Shown here piece after piece: positions 34,150 through 44,759 of a stretch of 64,000 nucleotides of DNA. Where the stretch lies: NCBI GenBank assembly GCA_015680685.1, contig MNCI01008611.1, positions 515,684 to 579,683 on the forward strand, given 5' to 3'. The position numbers were made by a program, and so were the translations under genes. The notes under the pieces are model-generated. The model was not told where the DNA came from. It ran no database searches and worked only from the letters and a program-made list of their open reading frames with translations. Positions within the stretch are counted from its first letter, which is position 1. Each line of letters opens with the position of its first letter. The stretch comes from Gnetum montanum (lineage: Eukaryota; Streptophyta; Gnetopsida; Gnetales; Gnetaceae).

Positions 34150-35537
34150 AAGAGAGAAGAGAAAAGAAGTCTACTACTACCAACGCCAAGATTGTGCCTT
34201 TCGTTGTCCATCTGTAAGAGAGCCATTGATCTCGTTCCTTGCATAGTTGCTTCAACACCAATCCATTCCAAGTGTTCCCTCTAGATCCAATTCATTGTTG
34301 CATGATTGCCATCTATACACACAACATAGTCTTATATTAGCAAGGGTAAATGAATCATCATGTAATTGATACCTTTCTTTGGCAAAAATTCCATTGGCTG
34401 GGTTGTGGTGTGGATGATACGGATCTGGAGATATATTATTTGGTAACTATTGGAGGTGTAGGGGCTAGGAGAAAATCAAAAAAATTGGACTAGGACCCCC
34501 ATGACTAAGACTGAACCTCCGATAGCGATAGAATGGAGGAAGAAAAAGAACAAGGAAGATGGAGAAAAAGAGACAACTAGAACATTGATGAAGTGGATGT
34601 CAAGATGGAAATGAATGAAAGAGAGTGGATTGTGAAAATGTTAAGGGAAAGAATTTAACAGATGCACCAAGTAGGAATGCTAGTGGGTCCTCCCAAAAGC
34701 AGGCTCATGCCCTTAATGCCCTAACAAACCCACATCCAAAGAGTCCATAGGCCTTGGGAATGTCCTTTAGAACAAGAGTTAAAGTCTTAACCATAAGAAT
34801 TTACCAAAAAGAAAACAATGTGTCAACAAAAATATACACTAATGATACAACCGACAATGAGGTGGAAAATGGAGGAAGAATAATGAAAAGGAGAGAGTGG
34901 AATGGAGTCTCAAGAACAAGGTGGTGTACAGCCCCTTGTGTGTTCCATGATTAATGTGACTTGGTAAATCTATTTCCAACTCCGGCCTCAAACAAACCAC
35001 ATCCAGTTACATTGCATTAATGCATTCGGCCAATCCATCCTCTTGAAGTAACAAGAATGCATCTTCAAAGAACCACCACCATTCGGACGAAATGAAGGAG
35101 GAGAGAATGGGAAGCGAGGAGGGCCTTAGTTAGAGGGAACATTTTGATTTTTAGTTTCATAACTAGTGCTTGTAGCCCAAGGGATTATTTTTTCTAAGGG
35201 GTGTGCTTTGAATTCTCACTTTTTCTTTTTGTGTTTATTCGTGAGAACCACACCATGCAAAGACTTCTTATTTTTATTTCCTTAGCTTCTCAATAATTGG
35301 ATAACTTCGAAACAATAAGAAAACTCAAGAAGAAAACATCCAAGCACCCAAGAGAATGGCTAACACAAATGCATCAAGTTCCCTTGAAGCCACATCCTTT
35401 TCAATTCTTGAGTCATTCCTTGGTTTGAGAACTACGAGTCACCAGTTCGTTGATGGTTCTTATTAGAAAGGGACTGTACATTTCCAAGCCAAGAAAGACC
35501 ATAGACTTTTATGGATGAATGGATGAAGTGGACTCAT
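34150..35537 (-). pseudogene. E3 env-position ORF, type I (decayed)
   Basis: On the minus strand the ATG at 35537 follows a pyrimidine tract and CAG, giving MSPLHPFIHKSLWSF, clearly related to E2 at 32290. The conserved FLLLQEDGL segment is at about 35056-35029. Further on come GLYTTLFLRLHS-like sequence and hydrophobic stretches with IAIGGSVLVMGVLV near 34500. Stops and frame breaks occur throughout. No known domain is recognised. Confidence 0.48.
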
Positions 35538-35758
35538 TGCCTGTCATATCAAAAAAAACATACCTTAGTATCAACATCGTAACTTAAAGGTAAAAACCAA
35601 ACATTAGCAATCAATAGGAAAATAGTTCATACCATCATGAAGAACACTTATTGGGTGACAAACTTACAAGATGGATAAAACACACACACACACATACACC
35701 CAAAGAAATGAAAAAGTATAATGATGTTGTAAAACAAAAACAAGAAAAGTTAAAGAAA

Positions 35759-35940
35759 TTTGTAAAATAAAAATGTGCAAAACAAAAATGTGTAAAAGAA
35801 AAGCTTGTAAAACAAAAATGTGTAAGACAAAAACGTGTAAAACAAAAACTTGTAAAACAAAAATGTGTAAAATAAAAATGTGTAAAAAAAAATTGTAAAA
35901 CAAAAATGTGTAAAACAAAAACTTGTAAAACAAAACGTAA
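35759..35940 (-). repeat. 15-bp minisatellite in E3
   Basis: About 12 tandem units of TGTGTAAAACAAAAA and variants. In E2 (32030-32095) and E1 (4395-4450) only one to three units exist at the same place. The minus-strand open frame over it (35970-35635) is a product of the repeat, because 15 is a multiple of three. Confidence 0.9.
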
Positions 35941-35974
35941 AAAGACCTCAGGGCCCCTAATGATCAGCATAGAT

Positions 35975-35998
35975 GGCCATCTCCCCCATGACTGAATA
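35975..35998 (-). other. Second (internal) polypurine tract of E3
   Basis: In element orientation TTCAGTCATGGGGGAGATGG; the first 14 bases agree with the 3' polypurine tract context of this family. Kept although RT and integrase just upstream are deleted. Confidence 0.55.
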
Positions 35999-36092
35999 GA
36001 AAGGGAGAGATCCGAAATAATGAGCGCCTATTTGAATTTTTCAAAAGTGTCCAACTTCTCCCGATTGATGTTCTTAGATTAAGGGGTGGAAG

Positions 36093-37172
36093 TCAGCGAC
36101 ACTCATATTCCAATGTGTCTATGCCTTTGTTGTTAGTGTGGGTTGTTTTCCCAGTTTGTTCCATGCATGTTGGTAGGTTGCTCTTTCGATTAGCCATTAA
36201 CCACGGGGTGTCCACTACTTGTGTGGTTGCTACATACAGGCACCTTTGTATTTGTGTTTCTAGGGCACACTGGTTACACAGAAGAGATGCTGAGCATTCT
36301 TCCATGTCATCACCCTCTGAGTCACTGTATGTGATGCACAGAACTTTCTTCTTCTTGATCTTTCCATAAATGTTTACCTTAGATATCTTTAAGGAAAGAT
36401 CGTAGATCCCTAGGTACGCATCTATTGTACTTCGCCATGGCCTTCCCATTATAATTGGGAAGCCCCCGGTGTTACCGTTGACTTCTATCACCAGGAAATT
36501 GGTTGGGTATGACCAACCACACACAGTGGTAACTATGTCCTCCATCAATCCCAAGGGAATGGTGATGGACTGGTCAGCCAGCTCAAGTTGAATATTGCTC
36601 TTCTTGAGTTGGGGTAGGTTGCAGGCTTGATACATTTCTTGTAAGATTAAGTTGACTCCGGAACTTGAGTCAAGAAGAGCCTTATGTGGTTCATTCCCAA
36701 TAACTTGTAGATAGATTAAGGGGCTTCCAGGATTAGAGAGTTTCCTAGGAAGGTGGCCTACCTTGATCCAATTGGTAACGATATGCGTTAACATAACCAT
36801 ATGCATGAAGCTCTGCTGTTGGACTGAAGGGGGTCCCAAAGTCATATTTGTTGGAGGGGCATGCATAGACTCAACTACTTGTTGTTGTGAGAGCTTGTCT
36901 GGGCTTTTGGTTTTGAAGAAAGATCTTCTCTTCTTGTGGTTGTCAGAACCAGTACTGGGTTGAATGTTTACAGCTCTCGTAGCATTCCATTGCTGTAGTT
37001 GAGTGGGAAGTTCCCCTTGCATTGTTGGAATAGATGGTAGTGGGACTACCGACAAAAGAGTGGCAGATGGATTTGAAGGATGGTATGGATGTGGAATGTC
37101 TCTTGGAGGAGAAGGAGTCCTTCTAAAGTACTCCCGAACTTGGTAGTGATGTTGGGGAGTTGTGTGACCCAT
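36093..37172 (-). pseudogene. E3 gag C-terminus and protease (359-codon open frame)
   Basis: This is the longest open frame in the window. Residues 1-60 are Pro/Tyr/His-rich (end of gag), about 70-90 are Lys/Arg/Ser-rich (NHKKRRSFFKTKSPDK), and the protease fold starts near residue 140 (WIKVGHLPRKLSNPG). The active site reads LLDSSSGVNLI: the Gly after D-S is replaced by Ser where E2 has DSG, so catalysis is doubtful. GWSYPTNFLVIEV, FPIIMGRPWRSTIDAYLGI and KKKKVLCITY follow, as in E2. It continues the gag frame from upstream through a few stops, so the ATG at 37172 is probably internal. Confidence 0.85.
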
Positions 37173-39307
37173 AGAGTCACTTGGAGAAACCAGCTACTGC
37201 ACGTAATAGCCATAAGGATCAGGTTGCTGGTAAGGGTATCATTGTCCAGGCGGTGGCATCCCCCATGACTGTGGGTGTTGCCACTGCTAATGTTTCCCGA
37301 TGGGTTGTGGTGGAGTTCCACTTGGATAGTACGTTAACGGTTGGTGGACCTATCTCGGGTTACCTTGGGGATAAGGTAACCTTTGGGGTGCTTGCCGTTG
37401 GTTAAGTCTTGGGTTAAGTGCATACACCCCAGACTGTTGCAGATGTGAGATGATTAGACAACATCCCTTAGGATGGTCATATTCGAAAATATCACATCCA
37501 TCGTCATTGTCTATGTTAGAATCCACAACCTCATTGAAGATAGTAATTTTCCCCTTACCCTTGTCACGTGCATGGCCTGAATCTCTCCGCTTTTTCTTAT
37601 CTTGGTCACTACTTCGTTCCTCCTTAGACTCCTCTACGATTTACAAGATAGTTTCAAGTCTAGAGTCTAAGGAAACCCACAATTGATCCACCTTAGCCGA
37701 CACTTCGGTTGTTAACTTCTAGAGCAGTAAGGTTTTTCTATTCACCAACTCTTCGAGTGATGACTCATCCTCCTCATCACAAAATTTCATCCCTTCTTTT
37801 GAAGGGAAGGATCGTGGTTATATTCTCCCATGCTCTCTCTTTTTCATAGCTCCCCTTCTTCTTTGGCTACTTGCTCCAACAAGCGATGAATTTCATGGGC
37901 TCTAAGTTCTGATAATTTCCCTTGGGCATAAGTCCCAAGGGTTCTCCTAGTTTCATACCTTAGCCCATCTATGAGGTGGCAGAGTTGATCCCACTGTGCA
38001 TAACCATGGCCTAGGCAATGATGTAACAACGCATAGTATCGGCCCAGGGCAGCATCCAAGGATTCATGATTACCCTGTTTCCATCCTTGGATATGCTTAC
38101 GCAAGTTAGACACTTTGGAGTATGTTTGGTATTTGTCATTGAACAATTCTAACATCGTACTCCATCTCCTAATGGTTTCTGGCTCTAAGGATCAGTACCA
38201 ACTCTCTGCTTCCTTTGTGAGTGTCCTAGGAAACAACTCTAGTTTCTGCCACTTGTTCTCTATGTTTTGTAAGGCGCAAGTATCTTGGAATGCCTGTAAA
38301 TGATTTTGTGGATCAACGTTGTATCCCCCTTCAAAGCGTGGGACATTATTCATATCTAATATGTTGATCCAACTATCTTTTTGATGCCTTGTCGGTATCC
38401 TAACTGTCTCTGTTATATCTAGCATACCTCGGGTGGCATGTAGGGGTTCTTCATGATCATCTCTTTCATGACGTCTATGATGTCTATGTTGTTCCCTACT
38501 TTCCCTTCGTTCATGCCCTTGTCCTCACTCTTGACTCTCTCGTCGAGGTCTCTCATTTTGCCTACCTCTATCCTCATCGTTATGCTCTTGGTGGCTGCGC
38601 CTAGATGTGGAAGGAGAGGGTGAGTGATGTGATGAAGGAAAAGAAGAAGGAGAACCATTGCCATGACGATGCTTCTTACCTTCTCTTCGGCTGCTATGGC
38701 CTCGATCGTGATGATGATCCAAGTGCCCATCCTTGTCATGTGTTGTTGTTCCCTCAGTGAACAATTGACGTTCATGGGGATCAAAACCAGGGTTGTGTAT
38801 CATAGAGCATAAGTTCTGATACCTCACCTCCTCACCATCATTAGGAGGGGGAACATCATTGGATGGAGAACCCGTTATAAGTGGTTCACCATCTCCGATT
38901 TCACTTAGGATGTGTGGGACCCCTTTGCCCTTCAACAATGTGTGGTGGCTCTCCTGCCGTGAGTCCCTTAAACGTTGTGTTTTTGTGGGATGGTAATCCC
39001 TTGTGTCGATATCTCCTACAACGTATTCAGCATATAGCTGCGTCATGACGATTTGTGCCAAAGCACGGAGGAGCATGTTTGGGACTGACCAATCTCAGGG
39101 TAACACTATGTTACCTCGAAAGTCTCTCCATCGAAGCTGTTCATCCTGATGGAGGATAAAGGTAAAATCTGGTATGTACTCATTGGGATGAGTATACACT
39201 ACCTGATGTTATTGAGGAACTGGCAGATTTCGATTATGTGTTTGATGTTGCTGACTGTTTCCAGTATAATCCCTAGGTGGTGAATTTCTCTTGTTAGAAG
39301 AAGGCAT
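37173..39307 (-). pseudogene. E3 gag (near-complete frame with few stops)
   Basis: The ATG at 39307 opens MPSSNKRNSPPRDYTG. One frame runs to about 37800 with only a handful of stops, mostly CAA/CGA-type changes to TAA/TGA. Domains: N-terminal part with PDFTFILHQDEQLRWRDF (codons about 45-62); an Arg/His/Ser/Asp-rich disordered region (RGHSSRREGKKHRHGNGSPS and following); Retrotrans_gag core with FEGGYNVDPQNHLQAFQDT, FNDKYQTYSKVSNLRKHIQ and EQVAKEEGEL. After a frame shift near 37800 come a Lys-rich part, the CDIFEYDHPKGC motif and Pro/Gln/Tyr-rich sequence. It would form the particle core. Confidence 0.88.
37461..37496 (-). other. Short CCHC motif in E3 gag, one Cys lost
   Basis: The codons read CDIFEYDHPKGC; E2 and E5 have Cys where E3 has Phe. 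Spacing is otherwise the same CX2(C)X3HX3C. Confidence 0.7.
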
Positions 39308-39435
39308 TGTTATTTAATTCGGTGTGCTATTTAACCATTATATAAATTTTTTTGTTTAATTAACCCTAAAGGTTCATTTAAGCTCCCAACGATGTGGATA
39401 ATTTCCTATGTTCTACTTAGCGCACAAACACTTAA

Positions 39436-39454
39436 TCCCTGGAAATGGTGCCTA
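39436..39454 (-). other. E3 primer binding site (tRNA-Asp type)
   Basis: In element orientation AGGCACCATTTCCAGGGAT follows the LTR end after one base; the first T of TGG is mutated. Confidence 0.75.
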
Positions 39455-39455
39455 T

Positions 39456-40291
39456 GATGAGTGGCAAGGTACCCCTACACTCAACCATATGAATACAAGC
39501 ATAGCATGCGCGATCTGGTCAAACTTCACAAACTAAGTGCCTACACACCTTATGAACACTTAAGGTTAATCATTTGTTGTCTTCCCAAACTTACTTGTAG
39601 TTGTCACGGTTGTATGGTTAAGTAAGTCTGAGGTATGTGATTTTTATGCCTTTTCTGTTTTATCTCCTATGCTAATAAGGTGAAGGGTGAAGAGATTCAT
39701 TCACTAACTTTAACTAACTAAGTCTAAATTAACCTAGCATCAGCAGCCATTTCCACTTACCATTCACACCCTAAACTGATGCAACCTTGGTTACCAAACG
39801 CTAGTTGTTACTAGGATCACCAAGCGTAACGCACGTGCTTGAAGTGGTCGTATTGAGGCACTTAACTAGGAGAGAAGGGTTGAGAGATATTTAATGACTA
39901 ATAAAGCATTTAAATGATAAATAGTAAATAATAATAAATAAAGTCTTAATTAGCCTATGCCATGCACTGCAAGGTTTATCCAAGAAGTTTGTCTTTATTG
40001 CCGTACAAAAACTTGTGTTCAGGTACAATATTTGCTCGAATAAAGATCCGTTTACTTTGGAGTTCCTACTGCGGGCACATGGAAATTATTCTATATCTAG
40101 AGGGGTAAAATTGCCGGAGTTTTGCTACGGTCTAGGCTTAGATGTTAGAAACAAGGGAGAGCCACCTCTTATTTATAGACTTGGTGGCACACTGCGATAT
40201 TGCGTACATGATATCGCAGGGCACGACACGATATCGCAGCGGCCATATCACGTACGCGATATCGTGGCCCATGCGATATCGCGTCCCATCA
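39456..40291 (-). repeat. E3 5' LTR
   Basis: 836-bp partner of 33101-33942, with the same ends. The open frame at 40015-40299 lies inside the LTR and is not a gene. Most differences between the two LTRs are C/T or G/A, many at CpG sites in the GATATC region. Confidence 0.95.
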
Positions 40292-40296
40292 GTTTG

Positions 40297-40920
40297 TGAG
40301 TCTATCAGGGCATAAAAGGCATGGAACTACTTTGGGAAGGACCCATTGGCATTCCTTTTTGGTGTAATTGTTAAGTTCTTTTCCTTAAACATTGTTTGCA
40401 ATCAACCATTTATTGTTTCATCCCCATTCATGACATCCATTTTATTAGCTTCACCGTTGTTATTTTCCTCATCTTCATTGTTCCTTCAGTTTTTCCACCC
40501 TATCGCTACTGAAGGTTCACTCTTAGTCATGGGGACCCTGCCACAAATTTTTCCATTCAATTACTTGTCTCACCCCTACACCTTGGGTAGTTATCAGTTA
40601 AAAACCTCTAACCCAGTATCTGCCATACCCACAATCCAACCAATGCACTTATATCAAGGCAAGGTATCAACTACATTATGGCTTATCTATCCTTGCTAAT
40701 TTGTAACTATGTTGTGTGTGAAAATGACGATTACACAAATAATGGACTGGAATAGGAGGAAGCACTTGGGATGGACTAGAGCTGGAGCGTTTATGCAAGG
40801 AACAAGTTTGGTCATGGGGCTATGGATGAACAATGGAATGCATATTTCTGACACTGGTAGCAACGCACCTCATTTTCTTTTCTCTCTCTCTTTCTCTTCA
40901 AGCTATCGGATGAGGGTCTA
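40297..40920 (+). pseudogene. E2 env-position ORF, type I, continuation after E3
   Basis: It resumes with GTGAGTCTATCAGGGCAT, matching E1 near 5430-5460. A 117-codon open frame at 40346-40699 begins MAFLFGVIVKFFSLNIVCNQ and aligns in the same frame with E1 (MAFLFGEIIKLFPLNISCNQ). It is rich in Leu/Phe/Ser and contains a hydrophobic run (ILLASPLLFSSSSLFLQFF). Function unknown; whether this frame or the neighbouring one is the ancestral one is unclear. Confidence 0.42.
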
Positions 40921-41100
40921 GATGTCATCTATGTATAGTGTTCACCACAATGGGTGTGAACACCAATGTTGTAATATGTTTGTTGATCCATTCACTGGGC
41001 AGTTTGAGTCTGTTATTCCGTGTCGCTGACAGTTCTCATTCAGTTAATAATCCCATACCTTCCAAATATTTTGTAAGGAACTTGAGGATGAGTTTTCACT

Positions 41101-41114
41101 TAGTCATGGGGGTA
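41101..41114 (+). other. E2 3' polypurine tract
   Basis: TAGTCATGGGGGTA directly precedes the 3' LTR. Confidence 0.88.
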
Positions 41115-41972
41115 TGATGAGTCGTGATATCGGGGCTACAATATCGCATCTACAATATCAGGTACGCGATATTGGAGCCTTCCAAGTGATATCGGACATC
41201 TAATATTGAGGCTTGTCTTGTTGCCTATAAATGAGAGGTGGGCGCACTTGGTTTGGAAATATTTAGTTAATTAGCCTTAGTCCCTTACCCAAACTCTTGC
41301 CTTTTTCCTTTCTCAGATTTAGAATTATTTCTAAGTGCCCGTAGTAGGAGTCATAAAGTGAACGGATCTTTATTCGAGCATTGTGTACTTGAGCACACCT
41401 TGTGACCGGAAATAAAGATGAACTTTGTGATAAACCTTGCAGCATTTAGAATCACTTATTTAATGTTATTTATAGTTATTTAATGCTTTCCTTAGTTAAT
41501 TAATGCTCTCTCTCTCTCTCTCTCTCTCTCCTCATTAACTTCCCCAAGTAAGCACACTCAGTATGACCACTTTGAGCATGCGTGGAACACTTGGTAACCT
41601 AGTAATGATTAGCATTTGGTAATCCCAGTAGTGTTGCATTGGTTCAGGATGTGTACAATAAGTGGGAACGTATGCTAGTGCTAGGACTAGTTAGAGCATA
41701 GTAGATTAGTTAAATTGAATTAGTTACTTAATTAGTTCACTTCTCCCTTTGTAGCATGAGGACATAAACATAAAAAATATATAAAATCATATACCTCAAG
41801 TTTACTTAACCATACAATTGTCTCATACAAGTAATCTTGGGAAGACAACGATTGACTAACCCATCCTTATTCTGTTAAGGCGCATAAGCACTTAGACCTT
41901 GGAATTCGACTGGATCATGTGTGGATGCTCGTATTCGTATGGTTGAGCGTAGGGATACCTCACCGCTCATCA
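41115..41972 (+). repeat. E2 3' LTR
   Basis: 858-bp partner of 24786-25634 with GATATC sites, TATAAATG in place of TATAAATA, AATAAA near 41411, a shorter TC repeat and CTCATCA end. Confidence 0.93.
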
Positions 41973-43173
41973 TCTTCCATGTCTATAACCTGTCTCTTTC
42001 ATTGTCATTGAATCATAGAAATAATAATAGTTGACATTATGATTCACATTCCATAAGTTTGGAGGTCATCCAATGCAAGTTTTGATTTTTTTAGTCTTCT
42101 TTCTCTCTTTTATGGCTTGTTTGTATTTGATTCTTGGTTTTTTAGGTGAGTTTTGTGTTGGCGTTTAAACACCTAGGAATTTTCTTTTATTTTCCTTTTT
42201 TTCTGGTTATCCAAACATGCAAAAATCTACCAAAGTTTCACCATAAGTTGGATTTATTAGGATTTTTTTGAGAATTTATTCTTCTTGTTCTTTTTTCGCA
42301 TTGTACAAGTAGTTGAGGCTAGGTGTCTTGTAACTTAGTCATGGGAAAAAAGCACTAATTTGGATACGTACTTTGTAATTTCAATGGTTCTTTAAATTAT
42401 TTCTACCTTTTTTTCCCTTACCCATGCATGCCTTGAGTCCATAGTTATGATTATGTTTCCTTTGTGGCCTTAAGAGTTATACTTATCATTATTCCTGTAA
42501 TCATTTGTTACAATGGAAGTATAATGGCTTGGAGATCTCACTTGATTTTTAGCCTTTTTATAATTCATCATTCATAGGTGATTATGCTTGGGATTCTATA
42601 AGCCTACTTGGGAGAACATTAAAAGATCTTAGTTTTTGATCTACAGTCCTACAAGACAACCACTAGTCCTAGAAGAAGAGAAGAAACAACATCAATCAAC
42701 AAATCTAACACTTACACCTAAGAGACCTCTCTCAACAGAAAGATTTAAAGGTAAACATTCAAGCTCTTAATATTTGAATTAAGTGCATGCTCAACAATAT
42801 CTTTCAAATGAGTGCTAGATGGGTTGGCAAGAGATAATTTGAAGATGAATGACATGGAAGAAGACATATGTGTGAATGACATGTAGTAGAGATCCACCCA
42901 CTAGGCTAATATGATTGACCTTGAGACACAGTTACATTGATTCCATATGTCCACATGGTTCACTTCTAGCTTCTTCTTGTTCCATGCAAGCATGTCAAGG
43001 GAATTCTATCTTGGACCACCACTCCTTGGAATTTCTTAGTGAGGTGGCTTGTATTATAATATAGTCATGATCTATATTCTTCATTTGTAATTTCTCCGCA
43101 TTATCTTATTATATGTGTGGTCTCTATTTTTGTGTCTTACATTTTAAAGCTATGGAACTAGCTTTACTTAATC
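41973..43173 (+). other. EF internal 3' region without recognisable gene
   Basis: AT-rich sequence between E2 and the EF polypurine tract. No conserved domain or long frame is visible. Confidence 0.5.
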
Positions 43174-43182
43174 AAGGAGGAA
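43174..43182 (+). other. EF polypurine tract
   Basis: AAGGAGGAA immediately precedes the EF 3' LTR. Confidence 0.7.
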
Positions 43183-44413
43183 TGATGAAACATCCAATGG
43201 TATTTTTTATGTCTATTATAAGCTCTACATTCAAAAAATGTTTCACATACCCTATGTTTGTAGTCCTAGCATGTTAAGTTGTGGTTTGTGTCTCCTAGGA
43301 TTGATTCCTTGCATTTTTTATCATAATTTTGCTTTTTGTGAATGTCCCAAGCACCTTAGAAAATTTTTGACCTCATTCAAAAAGCTCAAGGTTGTTTTGA
43401 CATGTTTCTTTAAATTCTATGTTTCATCCTAATTCAATGCTTAGAATCCTAGCAAGGGGATGCGCTGACTTCCCTATGTTAGTGCATCTCTTACTTGCCC
43501 AAGTTTAGGTTCAAGTGTTGAACATGTGCTTCAATTGGTTAATGCTATGTTCATGAACCTTTATTGATACTTGGGCATTCATGAACCTCCATCATTACAG
43601 TGCAAAAGCTATAAATGTTCTGGATGGGCTCTCACACTTAACTTGGAGATTTTAGACTTTTGGTATTCAATTTATGTGAAGAGCTCCTCCTCCCTTGGGT
43701 AAGTTGATTTCCTTCCTATTTTGTATTATTTTTTGAGCCATCACTTTAACAAATGTGCTTAGACTTTGTCAGAGTGCTACCTCACTAATGTATCCTAGAA
43801 CCATTTGGTTAATGTGGAGTTTAGTATTTGTACNTCATTTGGTTAATGTGGAGTTCAGTATTTGTACAAGAATAAAGTTCATGATTTTCCCTTTGTTTCA
43901 TAACTTAGATACATTAAAATATTCAAAACATTTGTTTCATTTCCATTATATTTAGCTACAATGATTCATCCTTATTTAAGTAGGTAGCAATTGTACAACA
44001 TGGTTTTGGACCATCGAGGCTATGACTAAGAGCCATTTATTAATTGTTGTATGTGGTGTTGTCTTTGTTCTTTAAGGGATTGCAACACATGTGCATGATT
44101 ATAAGCATTGCAGCTATCCCATGAGGGGTTACGATGCATGTGAGTTATTTATCATTTTATTTTTATAGTTATAAAATACTTAAAAATTTATAAAATATAA
44201 AAACTATAACTATTTTAACATGTTTTCATCATGGCAACGCTAGTTCTCATTATATTATATGTATTATAATTGCCTTTTTTATTTCTTGAACACAACAACA
44301 TACATATGTGTTCTAGGGAATCTACCCAACATTACCTTTGAAGCTTACAATCAAATTACACTATGTTCTATATGATATAATCCCATTAGTCATAGTCAGC
44401 ATGACCACTATCA
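43183..44413 (+). repeat. EF 3' LTR
   Basis: 1231-bp partner of 12715-13908; starts TGATGAAACA and ends CTATCA. It contains the only ambiguous base of the window (N at 43834), lying between two copies of a 32-bp sequence that is single in the 5' LTR. Confidence 0.85.
43834..43834. other. Ambiguous base (N) between duplicated ends
   Basis: 43802-43833 and 43836-43867 are the same 32 bases with one T/C difference, separated by N and T. Confidence 0.95.
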
Positions 44414-44759
44414 CCATTCCTTAGTTTTTTAATTGCCTTACTTACCTAAAGGAAAACAAAATATTTCTATTGAAAAGGATAAGCATAGGATGTAGCAGTT
44501 TCTACAGTAGGCGAAGCACTACATGGAGACAGAGCAAAACCTCTATAAAATTTATGTGAACAACCTAGTATGCTAGTAGGTACAAGAGGAGAACTAACTG
44601 AGAATTCTTTAGGATGCATATAAAGGGCATTTTTATTGTCATTACACTAGAATATGAATAGTCATAAAAATATTTATGTGTGGATATTTGTAGTTCATAC
44701 TCTTCAAACATTAGCATTACTTTGGTACATTCTATAAATATTGGCAAAGAGACGATGGG

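Larger units (their letters stand above)
33101..40291 (-). mobile_element. E3: gag-protease-only Athila-like element, reverse, youngest layer
   Basis: LTRs 33101-33942 and 39456-40291 are flanked by a perfect 5-bp target duplication GTTTG (33096-33100 and 40292-40296). Internal order on the minus strand is primer site, nearly open gag, protease, second polypurine tract, minisatellite, env-position ORF, polypurine tract. RT, RNase H and integrase are absent; the protease tail is joined to the end of pol near 36025. It is inserted in the env-position ORF of E2 and is the innermost, best preserved insertion. Confidence 0.95.
24786..41972 (+). mobile_element. E2: Athila-like LTR retrotransposon with complete gene order, split by E3
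   Basis: LTRs 24786-25634 and 41115-41972 have the ends TGATGAG/CTCATCA. The flanks TCTTT and TCTTC form a near-perfect target duplication. Without E3 the element is about 10 kb. It is the most complete Athila-like copy here: primer site, gag, protease, RT, RNase H, integrase, second polypurine tract, env-position ORF, 3' polypurine tract. Scattered stops show it is now inactive. It is inserted in EF; E3 interrupts its env-position ORF at 33100. Confidence 0.93.
12715..44413 (+). mobile_element. EF: gag-only LTR element hosting E4, E2 and E3
   Basis: LTRs at 12715-13908 (1194 bp) and 43183-44413 (1231 bp) are clearly related, for example TATGTCTATT(G/A)TAAGC and GAAGCTTACAAT. Flanking bases CCACT and CCATT form a near-perfect 5-bp target duplication. 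A tRNA-Asp-type primer site follows the 5' LTR and AAGGAGGAA precedes the 3' LTR. After removing E4 and E2 its own length is about 7.9 kb. Gag-like sequence is visible, but no protease, RT or integrase in the non-nested parts, so it looks non-autonomous. It is inserted in E0 between RNase H and integrase. Confidence 0.85.

Noticed and set aside
35680-35700. Short CA repeat in E3
   Set aside because: A trivial microsatellite of about ten units without context.
35635-35970. Minus-strand frame with repeating Phe-Cys-Phe-Thr-like peptides
   Set aside because: It is translated minisatellite; the 15-bp unit keeps the frame open by arithmetic, and relatives with fewer units have no such ORF.
40015-40299. 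94-codon plus-strand frame
   Set aside because: Lies inside the E3 5' LTR, antisense to the element; chance open frame in a GC-richer stretch.
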